Assembly (NCBI RefSeq): GCF_024345185.1
Contig: NZ_BROB01000004.1
Span: forward strand, 1 to 64,000
Direction of reading: 5' to 3'
Source: Levilactobacillus humaensis
GTDB taxonomy: Bacteria; Bacillota; Bacilli; Lactobacillales; Lactobacillaceae
DNA: 64,000 nucleotides
Part shown: one piece after another, positions 48,892-57,385 of the stretch
Position numbering within the stretch: position 1 is the first letter of the stretch
How the letters are laid out: each line of letters opens with the position of its first letter
Made by a program: the position numbers and the translations under genes
Notes under the pieces: model-generated
What the model was told of the DNA's origin: nothing
Seen by the model: only the letters and a program-made list of their open reading frames with translations
Databases searched by the model: none

Positions 48892-49569
48892 ATGCCAACA
48901 CCACAACGACCAGGATTCCTATTCGACCTCCACGGGGTCTTAGCCGACTCGTGGCAGTATCACCTGCGATCATGGCAGACGATTGCCACCGAATTGGCGA
49001 TTCCTTGGACGGCGGCATTAGCTGCTAAATTACCAGGAATGAGTCGGGACGACTCACTGGGGGCTATATTGGCCTCTGTGGGCCGACAGGAGGACTTTAA
49101 TGCCAGTCAGCGACAAGTGATCACGGATCATGAAAACACGCTGTACAAGCAGTATGTGGCCGCTCTGACCCCAGCCAATTGTTTGCCAGGCATTACAGTC
49201 TTTCTGCAGGAGTTGAAGCAGGCGGGCTATCCCCTGGCCGTGGCTTCGGCCTCGACCAATGCCGCCAGTGAGATTGACCACTTGGGACTGCGGCCCTTTT
49301 TCCCTCATATCGTGGATGCCCGGCAACTCAAGGCCAGCAAGCCCGCGCCGGATGTTTATCTTGCCGCCGTGAAATTGGTTGACCGCGCTCCCGAAGACTG
49401 CGTGGCATTTGAGGACACGGTGACCGGGGTGCAGTCGGCTGTGGCCGCCGGTTGTCGTGTGGTTGGGATTAATCAGAATCCCTTGGCCGGCGCGACCGTC
49501 ATGGTTGCCAGTACCAGCGACCTTAGTCTGTCAGCCGTGCGGCAGGCACTCGACCTGCCAGATGTTTAA
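48892..49569 (+). CDS. HAD-superfamily hydrolase, beta-phosphoglucomutase-like with altered motif I
   Basis: 225 residues, cap C1 type. Motif I reads FDLHGVLADS: nucleophile Asp12 is present but the acid/base Asp two residues on is His14. Motif II is in ASASTN, Lys in LKASKPAPDVYL, and motif III in VAFEDTVTGVQSA. It may be a mutase or phosphatase with changed chemistry, or not active. ATG 48892 has GGGGGAG. Its last 47 bases overlap the convergent DUF488 gene. Confidence 0.88.
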   Translation: MPTPQRPGFLFDLHGVLADSWQYHLRSWQTIATELAIPWTAALAAKLPGMSRDDSLGAILASVGRQEDFNASQRQVITDHENTLYKQYVAALTPANCLPGITVFLQELKQAGYPLAVASASTNAASEIDHLGLRPFFPHIVDARQLKASKPAPDVYLAAVKLVDRAPEDCVAFEDTVTGVQSAVAAGCRVVGINQNPLAGATVMVASTSDLSLSAVRQALDLPDV

Positions 49570-49915
49570 GTAGGAATTCTTTTAGGATAATTGCTTGGTT
49601 GTGTTCCTCATCTTTGGCGCCGTATAATAAAATCACATCCTGGTCGGCGAGTTGTCCCGCAATCAAGTCCAAGAAGGCCGGTAGCGCTTCGTTGGCTTCA
49701 ATTTCCGCCACGTAGCGCTTTTTGAATTCTGGAAACTTTTCGGGTTCATGGTTGAACCATTTCCGTAGGTCGGTCGTGGGGCCCATTTCTTTTTCCCATG
49801 AGGCCAATTGCGCGTTCGCCTTTGAGATGCCACGTGGCCAAAGCCGGTCGACCAAGACCCGATACCCGTTGAGATCAGCGGGCTTCGTATAAATTCTTTC
49901 ACACTTAATTGCCAT
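49523..49915 (-). CDS. DUF488 family protein
   Basis: 130 residues. RIYTKPADLNGYRVLVDRLW then PRGISKANAQ, SWEKEMGPTTDLRKWFNHEP, and VILLYGAKDEEHNQAIIL are diagnostic of DUF488 (YeaO-like). Function unknown. The 3' end overlaps the HAD gene in opposite orientation. Confidence 0.9.
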   Translation of the reverse strand: MAIKCERIYTKPADLNGYRVLVDRLWPRGISKANAQLASWEKEMGPTTDLRKWFNHEPEKFPEFKKRYVAEIEANEALPAFLDLIAGQLADQDVILLYGAKDEEHNQAIILKEFLLKHLAGRVPAARLTD

Positions 49916-49966
49916 AAGGAATCATCTCCATGGTCCCATTCTAACATAGCAAACGGGAGGTAAATG

Positions 49967-50593
49967 ATGTCAGATGCATTAGCGGATTTCTATACGGGAC
50001 GGCCAACGCCCCAGATTGCCCAGGACTTGTTGGGGCATGAATTGGTCTATCAAACCCCAGCTGGAACCATGAGTGGGTGGATTGTGGAAGCCGAGGCTTA
50101 TCTCGGGGAACAGGACACGGCGGCCCACGCTTTTAACGGGCGATACACCGCGGCCAATGCGGCGCTCTACGATGCACCGGGAACGATCTACATTTACATT
50201 CTGCGGGGCTATTACATGTTCGATGTGGCCACGCAAGCCGAGGGAACGCCTCAAGGAATTCTGATCCGTGGGATTGAACCCCACGAGGGTCTCGATCTGA
50301 TGCAACAGAACCGTGACAAGCCGGTGCCAGATGTGACGAATGGTCCCGGTAAGTTGATGGCCGCCTTGGGAATTCAGTCCAAGGATCTGAACCGCACGAT
50401 GTTGGGGGCTCAGAACCTGACGATTACGCCAACCGCGACCCGTATTCCACGGAAAGTCGCGGCAACGTCGCGCGTCGGCGTATCCGCCGGGAGTTGGCAG
50501 GACCGCCCGTTACGTTTTACCGTAGCCGGCAATCCCTTTGTCTCCGGCAGTCGCAAGCGTGACTGGGATCGCGACGGACACGGTTGGAAATAA
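49967..50593 (+). CDS. 3-methyladenine DNA glycosylase (AAG/MPG type)
   Basis: 208 residues; excises alkylated purines. IAQDLLGHELVYQTPAGTMS, GWIVEAEAYLGEQDTAAHAF with the catalytic Glu, GTIYIYILRGYYMFDVATQA, and NGPGKLMAALGI are family landmarks. ATG 49967 has a better distance from GGGAGG than ATG 49964. Confidence 0.93.
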   Translation: MSDALADFYTGRPTPQIAQDLLGHELVYQTPAGTMSGWIVEAEAYLGEQDTAAHAFNGRYTAANAALYDAPGTIYIYILRGYYMFDVATQAEGTPQGILIRGIEPHEGLDLMQQNRDKPVPDVTNGPGKLMAALGIQSKDLNRTMLGAQNLTITPTATRIPRKVAATSRVGVSAGSWQDRPLRFTVAGNPFVSGSRKRDWDRDGHGWK

Positions 50594-50624
50594 GCGAGCT
50601 GTTGGTTGTTAGCCGCCTACGGAT

Positions 50625-50779
50625 GCCAGGGATTACGCTGCTGTGGGGATACTTCGGCCTCATGGGCTTCTTGCTCGATTTGAAGCCGCGAAGATCACAC
50701 GTCTTCAAAGTCGCCAGTACTGTTAGGCCGAGAAAAGTACTCGGTCTAACAGTACTCTCACGGCTGGCTCCATCCCTGT
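50625..50779 (-). repeat. Dispersed structured repeat family A, copy 2
   Basis: Reverse-strand copy. Read on the minus strand it begins CAGGGATGGAGCCAGCC, has the variable hairpin AGTACTGTTAGACCGAG / CTCGGCCTAACAGTACT, the conserved GGCGACTTTGAAGAC and GGCTTCAAATCGAGC blocks, and ends AATCCCTGGC. It lies just after the 3-methyladenine glycosylase gene. Confidence 0.75.
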
Positions 50780-50933
50780 CCTCCTCCGTCTAAAAATAAT
50801 CAATGACTTTCATTTCAAACGACCTCCGGAAACAGTTAAGCTTTTTCGTCCAGTGAGTTGGTGCAAGAAAGACTATTTTTCAACTTGAACTAACTGGTTG
50901 TGAGGGGTAAGCTTTCTTCAAGGGGAGCTGATA

Positions 50934-51134
50934 ATGATGGATGAAATTACATCTTTTGAATATTCTGCAGGGGCCACAACTTTAGATTCTAATATTTACG
51001 AAGTCAAGGTTGATGGCAAAAAAATACTTAAAATTGATTACCCAGATAATAATGGGTTTATCGCCGTTCATAAGCAGAATGGCGAGGCTGAGTACATTAA
51101 GGCGTCATATATGAAATTTTCTACGACTAAGTAG
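50934..51134 (+). CDS. Small acidic protein of unknown function
   Basis: 66 residues, beta-rich (TTLDSNIYEVKVDGKKILKI). AAGGGGAGC lies upstream; its AT-rich codon use differs from neighbouring host genes, which hints at recent acquisition. Possibly a KTSC-like small domain (the C-terminus KASYMKFSTTK), but not certain. Confidence 0.55.
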   Translation: MMDEITSFEYSAGATTLDSNIYEVKVDGKKILKIDYPDNNGFIAVHKQNGEAEYIKASYMKFSTTK

Positions 51135-51139
51135 GACTT

Positions 51140-51200
51140 AAAATAGGCTCGAATCTTTATCATCCTTTTTCGAGGGATAGTAGAGATTCGAGCCTATTTT
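51140..51200. terminator. Long bidirectional terminator
   Basis: AAAATAGGCTCGAATCT / AGATTCGAGCCTATTTT, 17 perfect pairs with a 27-base loop, between convergent genes. Confidence 0.85.
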
Positions 51201-51212
51201 ACTGAGTTTTTT

Positions 51213-51932
51213 TTAGCGATAAGGTTTCGTTCCAAAATGCACCGCCGCGGCACCTAGGTTGAAGCGTTCATAGTGAACCTGTGTCAGCCCAGCCGTTTCA
51301 AACATCGCTACCAATTCGGTCACGGAAACGAAACGATGTGTCGAGCTTTGGAGGTAGTTGTAGGCTTGGTAGTGATGAACCAGACGGCCCATCATGGGAA
51401 CGACGTGGCCAAAGTAGAGTTGCCAGCCGGCATGCACCAATCGGTTGTCAGGTTGTGAGGTTTCGAGGCAGACCACCTGGCCACCAGGCTTGACCACCCG
51501 AGCCATTTCCCGGAGAACTTGGTTGGCGTCGGGGACGTTACGCAGACCGAAACCGATCGTGACGACGTTGAAACTGTTGTCCGGATAGGGCAGATGCATG
51601 GCATCGCCCTGACGCAGGGTGATCCGGTCTTGCAGACCCGCTGATCGCACCTTGTGGGTGGCTTCTTGCAGCATGACCGAGCTGAAGTCCAAGCCCACGA
51701 CTTGGCCGCGAGGGCCGACTGCTTGGGCGAGGGACAATGTCCAGTCACCCGTGCCACAACAGAGATCGAGGGCAAAGTCTCCGGGTCGAACAGTCATCAG
51801 GTCCATGACGCGTTTACGCCAGATGCGATGGGTTCCCAGGCTAATGAGGCCATTCATCTGGTCATACTGTGGGGCGATGTGGTCGAAGATTGTTTGAACG
51901 GTATCCTCCGATGTTTGATTGGTTAAGGTCAT
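51213..51932 (-). CDS. Demethylmenaquinone methyltransferase (UbiE/MenG)
   Basis: 239 residues of the class I SAM methyltransferases. IFDHIAPQYDQMNGLISLGT at the N-terminus, SAM motif I in FALDLCCGTGDWTLSL, then DAMHLPYPDNSFNVVTIGFG and LRNVPDANQVLREMARVVKP are UbiE hallmarks. It methylates demethylmenaquinone in the last step of menaquinone synthesis. In a lactobacillus lacking most men genes it may act on an imported precursor or be vestigial. Monocistronic. Confidence 0.95.
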   Translation of the reverse strand: MTLTNQTSEDTVQTIFDHIAPQYDQMNGLISLGTHRIWRKRVMDLMTVRPGDFALDLCCGTGDWTLSLAQAVGPRGQVVGLDFSSVMLQEATHKVRSAGLQDRITLRQGDAMHLPYPDNSFNVVTIGFGLRNVPDANQVLREMARVVKPGGQVVCLETSQPDNRLVHAGWQLYFGHVVPMMGRLVHHYQAYNYLQSSTHRFVSVTELVAMFETAGLTQVHYERFNLGAAAVHFGTKPYR

Positions 51933-52047
51933 TTGTTGTTACCTCCTGGCTAAGACGATTCGTTTTGATTATCTTCAGTGTAAAACAAAAGAGTGAGAAT
52001 CAAAACTGATTCTCACTCTTAATTGAAAGTCTGAATAGATTTTAGGA

Positions 52048-52842
52048 TTAAAGTTGGTACTTCTTGTCGATCTCATCGCCTTGAGAGGTCAGGATCTTAG
52101 GACCATCATCGGTGATGACCAAGGTGTGTTCGTATTGGGCGGACAGAGAGCCATCGGCCGTAACGTAGTAATCCCAAGACTTGTCAGCGGTTTGGCGAGT
52201 GGCAATCTCCCAAGTTCCCAGGTTAATCATGGGTTCAATGGTGATGGTCATTCCGGCCCGTAACCGCAGTCCCTTACCGGCTTCACCGTAGTTAGGAACG
52301 TTTGGTTGCTCGTGCATTGTAGGTTGAATCCCGTGACCGATTAATTCACGGACATCTCCCATGTGTTCCTGACCTTCCGTGTAGGCTTGAATAGCGTGAC
52401 CAATGTCACCGATCCGGTTGCCGACAATGGCTTGGTCAATCCCCAGGTACAGGGACTTCTTGGTGACGTCCATCAGGTGTTGGGCTTCTGGACTGATCTT
52501 ACCAACCGCGTAGGTCCAGCAAGAGTCACTTTCAAAGCCGTCCAGGTTGACGGTCATGTCGACTGCGACAATGTCGCCTTCCTTGAGTAAGAGTTCCTTA
52601 CGAGGAATGGCATGGGCCACTTCGTCGTTGACACTGACACAGGTGGCATACTTGTAGCCTTCAAAGCCCTTTTCGGAAGGGGTGGCACCGTGTTCTTCAA
52701 TATACTTGTTGGCAAACCGTTCGATTTCCCAGCTGGAAATTCCGGGTTTGATGATGTCGCGTAGTCCCTTGTGGACACCGGCTAAAACGGCTCCGGACTC
52801 CGCCATTTTTTCAATTTCACGTGCTGATTTAATGGTTATCAA
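52048..52842 (-). CDS. map: Methionine aminopeptidase, type I
   Basis: 264 residues; removes initiator Met from nascent proteins. The five metal ligands can be placed: Asp in GDIVAVDMTVNLDGFESDS (two), His in ELIGHGIQPTMHEQP, Glu in MTITIEPMINLG, and Glu in SAQYEHTLVIT. The family's usual 'H-G-I-G' region is GHGIQ here. AGGAGG precedes the ATG. Confidence 0.94.
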   Translation of the reverse strand: MITIKSAREIEKMAESGAVLAGVHKGLRDIIKPGISSWEIERFANKYIEEHGATPSEKGFEGYKYATCVSVNDEVAHAIPRKELLLKEGDIVAVDMTVNLDGFESDSCWTYAVGKISPEAQHLMDVTKKSLYLGIDQAIVGNRIGDIGHAIQAYTEGQEHMGDVRELIGHGIQPTMHEQPNVPNYGEAGKGLRLRAGMTITIEPMINLGTWEIATRQTADKSWDYYVTADGSLSAQYEHTLVITDDGPKILTSQGDEIDKKYQL

Positions 52843-53028
52843 CGTGTTACCTCCTCAAAAATTTCGTCTGTGTTCACTGAAATCAAGTTGCTGCCGACGT
52901 GCGAATAAGTCCGTAAATGTCAGCTGACGACTTGGAACCAGACATTTTCATACAATACTAATTTACACCTAATTTGTTATTTAGGCGAACCGAGTCTTTG
53001 ATCCCAGTCATACTGGAAAGCGTTATGG

Positions 53029-53184
53029 TTACTTATCAAAGAAGTGGGTTTTAATCAAACGGGCTGCGACCAGGATTAAGAGGCCGAGTAGGGTGAACTT
53101 GAAGTCCGTCACGAAACAATAGACCAGCCAGGCCAGCAGGGCAAATAAGCCGATAAAGATCAGTTCGTCGATGATGGTCCGCAT
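53029..53184 (-). CDS. 51-residue two-helix membrane protein
   Basis: From ATG 53184 (GAAAGGA upstream): MRTIIDELIFIGLFALLAWL then FKFTLLGLLILVAARLI, two hydrophobic helices and a basic C-terminus. Function unknown. Confidence 0.65.
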   Translation of the reverse strand: MRTIIDELIFIGLFALLAWLVYCFVTDFKFTLLGLLILVAARLIKTHFFDK

Positions 53185-53220
53185 ACGCTCGGAGTTCCTT
53201 TCATATCGGGTTGACGGCAG

Positions 53221-53254
53221 AAACGAGTCTGAGACAATTGTCCCAAACTCGTTT
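53221..53254 (-). terminator. Hairpin between small minus-strand genes
   Basis: AAACGAGT / ACTCGTTT with inner GAGACAATTGTC; weak T tail, so termination is uncertain. Confidence 0.5.
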
Positions 53255-53282
53255 GTGAGGTGCTTCCCGGTGGAAGTCACCG

Positions 53283-53459
53283 TTATTCAGCGGTTAACCG
53301 GTCAATTGTTCCGTTATCAATTTGGGTCAAGATTCGCTTAGCTTCCGTGATTCGAGCGTCACAAAGGAAGTTCATGGCGTTGTCCTTTTCGTCTTTAGCG
53401 CGGTTCATTTGTTCGGTTAGAAAATTAATTTCGTCATGTAAATAGGCTACTAAGTCCAT
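53283..53459 (-). CDS. 58-residue helical protein
   Basis: On the minus strand AGAGAGGG precedes ATG 53459. Reads MDLVAYLHDEINFLTEQMNR and ends GTIDRLTAE, one long amphipathic helix with a Cys. Function unknown; composition and ribosome site support coding. Confidence 0.65.
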   Translation of the reverse strand: MDLVAYLHDEINFLTEQMNRAKDEKDNAMNFLCDARITEAKRILTQIDNGTIDRLTAE

Positions 53460-53661
53460 ACTTTACCCTCTCTTTATCGTGTCATGATTGTGCTCACAGG
53501 TTCGCAAACACCAATTACATTTATTGTACCAAAGTTTACCCCATAAGTAACTCGATTGCTTAGACCGATCATGGGGCACGTTGGTTTACAGAGAATGAGA
53601 AAAGGACTACGATAACTATTAGTTGATAATGTTTCTAAAGTAGAGAAGTGGGAGTGAGTGA

Positions 53662-55077
53662 ATGGAGAAGGCAATTGATTTACAGGGGAAGCCATACAAT
53701 CACCTGGCGTTTATTTGGACGTTGCTGGCGGGGACCTTTACCATGTCGATTAGTCAGTCGTCCTTGTCGACGGCCTACCCGACGCTGATGCGGTACTTTA
53801 ACGTGCCAGCATCAACGATTCAGTGGCTAACGACAGGATTTATGCTGGTGATGGTGGTGATGATGCCGATCAGTCCGTGGATGCTTAACAATGTTCGCTT
53901 TCCGGTTATGTTTGTGAGTGTTTTGGCCTTATTCGATATCGGGACCTTTATTATTTATCTTGCCCCTAGCTTTGGCCTGATGATGCTAGGCCGAGTGATG
54001 GAGGCCATGGCCGTGGGGATCATGTTTCCCTCGTATCAAACAGTCATGTTGCGCATTACCCCAGAAGATCAGCGTGGTGCGGTGATGGGGATGGCCGGAC
54101 TCGTCATGGGGTCGGCATTAGCCGTGGGTCCAATTATTTCAGGAATCATCCTGCGTTACACCACCTGGCAGGGACTCTTCGTGGTCTTCATGGTTATTAT
54201 TACCATCGTCTTCGTGATTGCACTTAAAACGATTAAGGATGTTATGCCCCAGGCCGCGTCACATCTGGACTACTGGTCGGTGTTGAGTAGTATTGGGTTC
54301 ATTGGGATTCTCTATGTCGTCAATCAAATTGGCAAGGCCAATGCCAACTGGGCCCTCATGTTGGGTCTGTTAGTAGTCAGTGTCTTGGCCGTGACGTTCT
54401 TCGTTTGGCGTCAATTTAAGGTCGACACGCCACTTCTGGATTTGCGGGTGCTCAAGACGTTCAACTTCGATCTGGCCGTTCTCTTGACGGGAGCGTCTTA
54501 CATTGCTTTGATCGTCGTGACCATCATCTTCCCGTTGTATTATCAAGAAGTGCTGGGGCTATCGCCATTTGCCTCGGGGATGGCATTGGTACCAGGGGCC
54601 ATTGTCCTGAGTTTGCTAAATCCGTTGACGGGGAAACTGGCCGACCGGATTGGCTTTAAGGCGACCATGTTAACGGGGATGAGTATGATTGTTGTCGGCT
54701 GGCTCTGGTTGAGCTTGGTTGGTGGTCGCCAGTCATTGTTGGCGATGGTTCTGACGGCGGCACTGATCGAAGGGGGCAATGCCTTCGTCATGATGCCAGC
54801 GGTCACCTTAGGGGCAAACTCGTTGCCCGATAATCTGATCTCCCACGGGACGGCCGTGATTACCACGGTGCGGCAAATCCTAGGGTCGACTGGGGTTGCC
54901 GTGGCCACGTTGGTGCTGGCCATGGTCACCAGAAGTCATGCTAAGGTGGGAAGTGCCACAGCAGCAACACTTGCCGGGTATCGCGCCGTGTTCCTGACCT
55001 TCCTAGGTGTCGCTATCGTTGGCTGGATCTTTGCGGTTATGTTGCGTGATGGTCGGAAGTCGGTTCCCGCCAAATAG
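53662..55077 (+). CDS. MFS transporter, DHA2-like drug exporter
   Basis: 471 residues with 12-14 hydrophobic segments. Motif A appears as GKLADRIGFKATM, motif C-like regions near GMAGLVMGSALAVGPIISG (Gly/Pro-rich), and TIQWLTTGFML matches the DHA2 (EmrB/LmrB) subfamily. It exports toxic compounds using the proton gradient. No regulator gene is adjacent. Confidence 0.9.
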   Translation: MEKAIDLQGKPYNHLAFIWTLLAGTFTMSISQSSLSTAYPTLMRYFNVPASTIQWLTTGFMLVMVVMMPISPWMLNNVRFPVMFVSVLALFDIGTFIIYLAPSFGLMMLGRVMEAMAVGIMFPSYQTVMLRITPEDQRGAVMGMAGLVMGSALAVGPIISGIILRYTTWQGLFVVFMVIITIVFVIALKTIKDVMPQAASHLDYWSVLSSIGFIGILYVVNQIGKANANWALMLGLLVVSVLAVTFFVWRQFKVDTPLLDLRVLKTFNFDLAVLLTGASYIALIVVTIIFPLYYQEVLGLSPFASGMALVPGAIVLSLLNPLTGKLADRIGFKATMLTGMSMIVVGWLWLSLVGGRQSLLAMVLTAALIEGGNAFVMMPAVTLGANSLPDNLISHGTAVITTVRQILGSTGVAVATLVLAMVTRSHAKVGSATAATLAGYRAVFLTFLGVAIVGWIFAVMLRDGRKSVPAK

Positions 55078-55130
55078 GATAAAGACAACCTTTATAAATA
55101 TGCTTTTACTGATAACGTATAGTTGATAAA

Positions 55131-55173
55131 TGGACTCCTTGAGTGGAATTTTCCACTCAGGGGGTCCATTTTT
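55131..55173 (+). terminator. Terminator of the MFS gene
   Basis: TGGACTCCTTGAGTGGAA / TTCCACTCAGGGGGTCCA followed by five T. Confidence 0.85.
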
Positions 55174-55198
55174 GTGAGGTGTTTGATTTTGAAACTGT

Positions 55199-56035
55199 TT
55201 ATCTCAAAAAATCATTAGCTTGTTTGACAAAATCGTTGTTAAATTGGAAGACACCAGCGTGACCAGCGTCGGGATAGATCACAAGCTTGCTGTTTTTAAA
55301 GGCCTTGGCTAGGTCATAGCTGTTCGGTTTTGTCGGGACCATCAAATCATGGTCCCCATTGCCGACTAAGACTGGAATTTCAAGCTTAGAAAAGTCGATG
55401 GCAGACTCGGTACTCCATTGGTTAATGGCCTTCAGTTGGGTCCGGTAAGCGTTCCAGCCGATTGAACGGTCGCGGTTCGTCTTCCGGGCCTTGATGCGCT
55501 TTAAGAAACGTGCGGCTTGGTTCTTACCATTGGCCGTCCGGGTGAAGAAGAGGTAGGTTTTCACGTCGGTAAAGGTGAAGATCGCCTTAGCTAAAGAGCG
55601 ATCGGAGATGCTGGTCACATCGCCGATACCTTGACCACCACGAGGACCCGTTCCCGTCAACATGGCCCGTCGAATCAAGGTCGGTTCCTGATTGATGACC
55701 TCTTGGGCAACGAAGCCGCCCATTGAAAATCCGAACAAGTCGATCTGCTTGAGGCCGAGAGCGTGGATGAATTCACGAATCTCTTGGGCCATGCCTTGAA
55801 TGGTCTTGGCAGCTTTACCGCCGGAACCACCAACGCCTTGGTAGTCTGGTAAGATCAGCCGATGTTCTTGCGCGAGACCGTCGATCACGGTTGGGTCCCA
55901 GTTATCGAGATTACCGGAAAGGTGAATCAATCCGATTACGGGAACGCCAGTGTTCGTTCCAATCTCGCGGTAGGCAAAGGTTTTATTTTCCGGGGTGACA
56001 ATGGTCTTGGTTGGTACATCAATGTATGAGGTCAT
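55199..56035 (-). CDS. Alpha/beta hydrolase
   Basis: 278 residues. Oxyanion region VIGLIHLSGNLDNWDP, nucleophile elbow GFSMGGFV (Ser near 102), Asp in GNGDHDLMVP, and His in PDAGHAGVFQ. It fits the general esterase/epoxide-hydrolase-like Abhydrolase_1 family; the substrate is not evident. Monocistronic, with a T-rich region after it. Confidence 0.88.
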   Translation of the reverse strand: MTSYIDVPTKTIVTPENKTFAYREIGTNTGVPVIGLIHLSGNLDNWDPTVIDGLAQEHRLILPDYQGVGGSGGKAAKTIQGMAQEIREFIHALGLKQIDLFGFSMGGFVAQEVINQEPTLIRRAMLTGTGPRGGQGIGDVTSISDRSLAKAIFTFTDVKTYLFFTRTANGKNQAARFLKRIKARKTNRDRSIGWNAYRTQLKAINQWSTESAIDFSKLEIPVLVGNGDHDLMVPTKPNSYDLAKAFKNSKLVIYPDAGHAGVFQFNNDFVKQANDFLR

Positions 56036-56357
56036 AGTGAAGAGTCCTTTCCGGTGAAGTGGACACGTCCGTTGACCATGAGCTGAGAAGTTTGATCCGC
56101 TACACGGCTTTTGTTAACAGTTCCTTCATTTGTCTTAATGACAGATTGTCAATTCAGTGAATAAAGTGAGTTTACCGTATTTGGTGACAAAAATCAACAA
56201 TTGTAACTTATGGAACTTTCACATGAGAAATTAAAAGGAGCGGATCGGCTGTGATAAGCTGGTTCGTTCCTTTTAATTTGGATTGCAAATTTTGATTTCA
56301 ACTTAAACCTGATTGGTTTAGATAGGTGATAAAAACGGTGGATCTTAGCCGGAGGAG
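56036..56357. other. Intergenic region upstream of the hydrolase
   Basis: Probably contains the minus-strand hydrolase promoter. No gene found. Confidence 0.5.
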
Positions 56358-56512
56358 GCCAGGGATGGAGCCGGCCGTGAGGGTGGTGTTAACTGGTGGT
56401 TTTCCAGTTTACAGCACGGGCGACTTTGAAGACCCGTGTTCCTGGCGGGGCTTCAAATCGAGCGAGAAGCCCAAGGGGCTGAAGCGTCCCCACAGCAGGC
56501 GTAATCCCTGGC
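56358..56512 (+). repeat. Dispersed structured repeat family A, copy 3
   Basis: Ends GCCAGGGA / TCCCTGGC pair. The variable hairpin is GTGTTAACTGG / CCAGTTTACAGCAC here; conserved blocks GATGGAGCCGGCCGTGAG, GGGCGACTTTGAAGAC, GGCTTCAAATCGAGCGAGAA and CCCCACAGCAG are shared with the other copies. Confidence 0.75.
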
Positions 56513-56563
56513 AGCCGCAGGCGGCCTTTTGATCACTCGGTCGACTTAATCTACCTAAAATTT

Positions 56564-57385
56564 TTAGTGCGTTTCGGCGAAGCCGCGACGGCCACCTGGC
56601 TTAGGAATCTGGTTTTGCATCATGACACTGAAACCACCATCGATGGCGAGACTGGTGGCGTTGACGTAGCTCGACCGGTCGCTGGCCAGGAAGAGAATGG
56701 CATTGGCAATATCATCGGTCGTCCCGATCCGTTTGCTAGCGGTCAATTTCTTTCGACCATTTTCAACCTCTGGGTCCGCGTAGAAGGCGGCGGACATTGG
56801 GGTCTTGACCAGGCAAGGCTCGAGAACGTTACTCCGGATGCCGAACATGCCCCATTCGGCCGCGACCTGCTTGGAAAGCATGTTGACACCGGCCTTACTG
56901 GTGCTGTAAGCGCCACTGTAAGTTTCAGGGATGTCACTGGCAACCGTAGAGATGTGAACGAATGTCCCGTGCTTCTGGGCAATCATGACCTTCCCAAATT
57001 CATGGGTAATGAGGTAGTAACCGTTCAAGTTGACGTCAAGCACCTGTTTCCAGGTGGCATAGTCCAGGTCCTCAAGCGGATCGAACTTCAGAATGCCGGC
57101 AGTGTTGATGACCACATCGACCCGATCGAAGGTTGATTGAACTTGAGCGACGGCGGCCTTGACGCTAGCCTCGTCGGTGACGTCACAGCTGACGGCTAGT
57201 GCCGGAACGTCATAGTCGTGGGCCAGCTCCTTAGCGAATTTTGTCGTGGGATCAGCTTCACGATCCAAAACAACGACCTTCGCGCCTTGTTCGGTGAGAG
57301 CGGCACAAATCTTGGTGCCCATACCACCGACCGCACCGGTAACGACACAAACTTTATCGCGTAATCCTAACCATTCTGTTGTCAT
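56564..57385 (-). CDS. Short-chain dehydrogenase/reductase
   Basis: 273 residues. Cofactor motif VVTGAVGGMG (TGxxxGxG), NTAG active-site motif as INTAGIL, catalytic Ser/Tyr/Lys in SGAYSTSKAG. The acidic residue after strand 2 (VVLDREAD) favours NAD. It starts at the stop of the shikimate/quinate dehydrogenase gene, so the two act together, perhaps in quinate or shikimate metabolism. Confidence 0.9.
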   Translation of the reverse strand: MTTEWLGLRDKVCVVTGAVGGMGTKICAALTEQGAKVVVLDREADPTTKFAKELAHDYDVPALAVSCDVTDEASVKAAVAQVQSTFDRVDVVINTAGILKFDPLEDLDYATWKQVLDVNLNGYYLITHEFGKVMIAQKHGTFVHISTVASDIPETYSGAYSTSKAGVNMLSKQVAAEWGMFGIRSNVLEPCLVKTPMSAAFYADPEVENGRKKLTASKRIGTTDDIANAILFLASDRSSYVNATSLAIDGGFSVMMQNQIPKPGGRRGFAETH

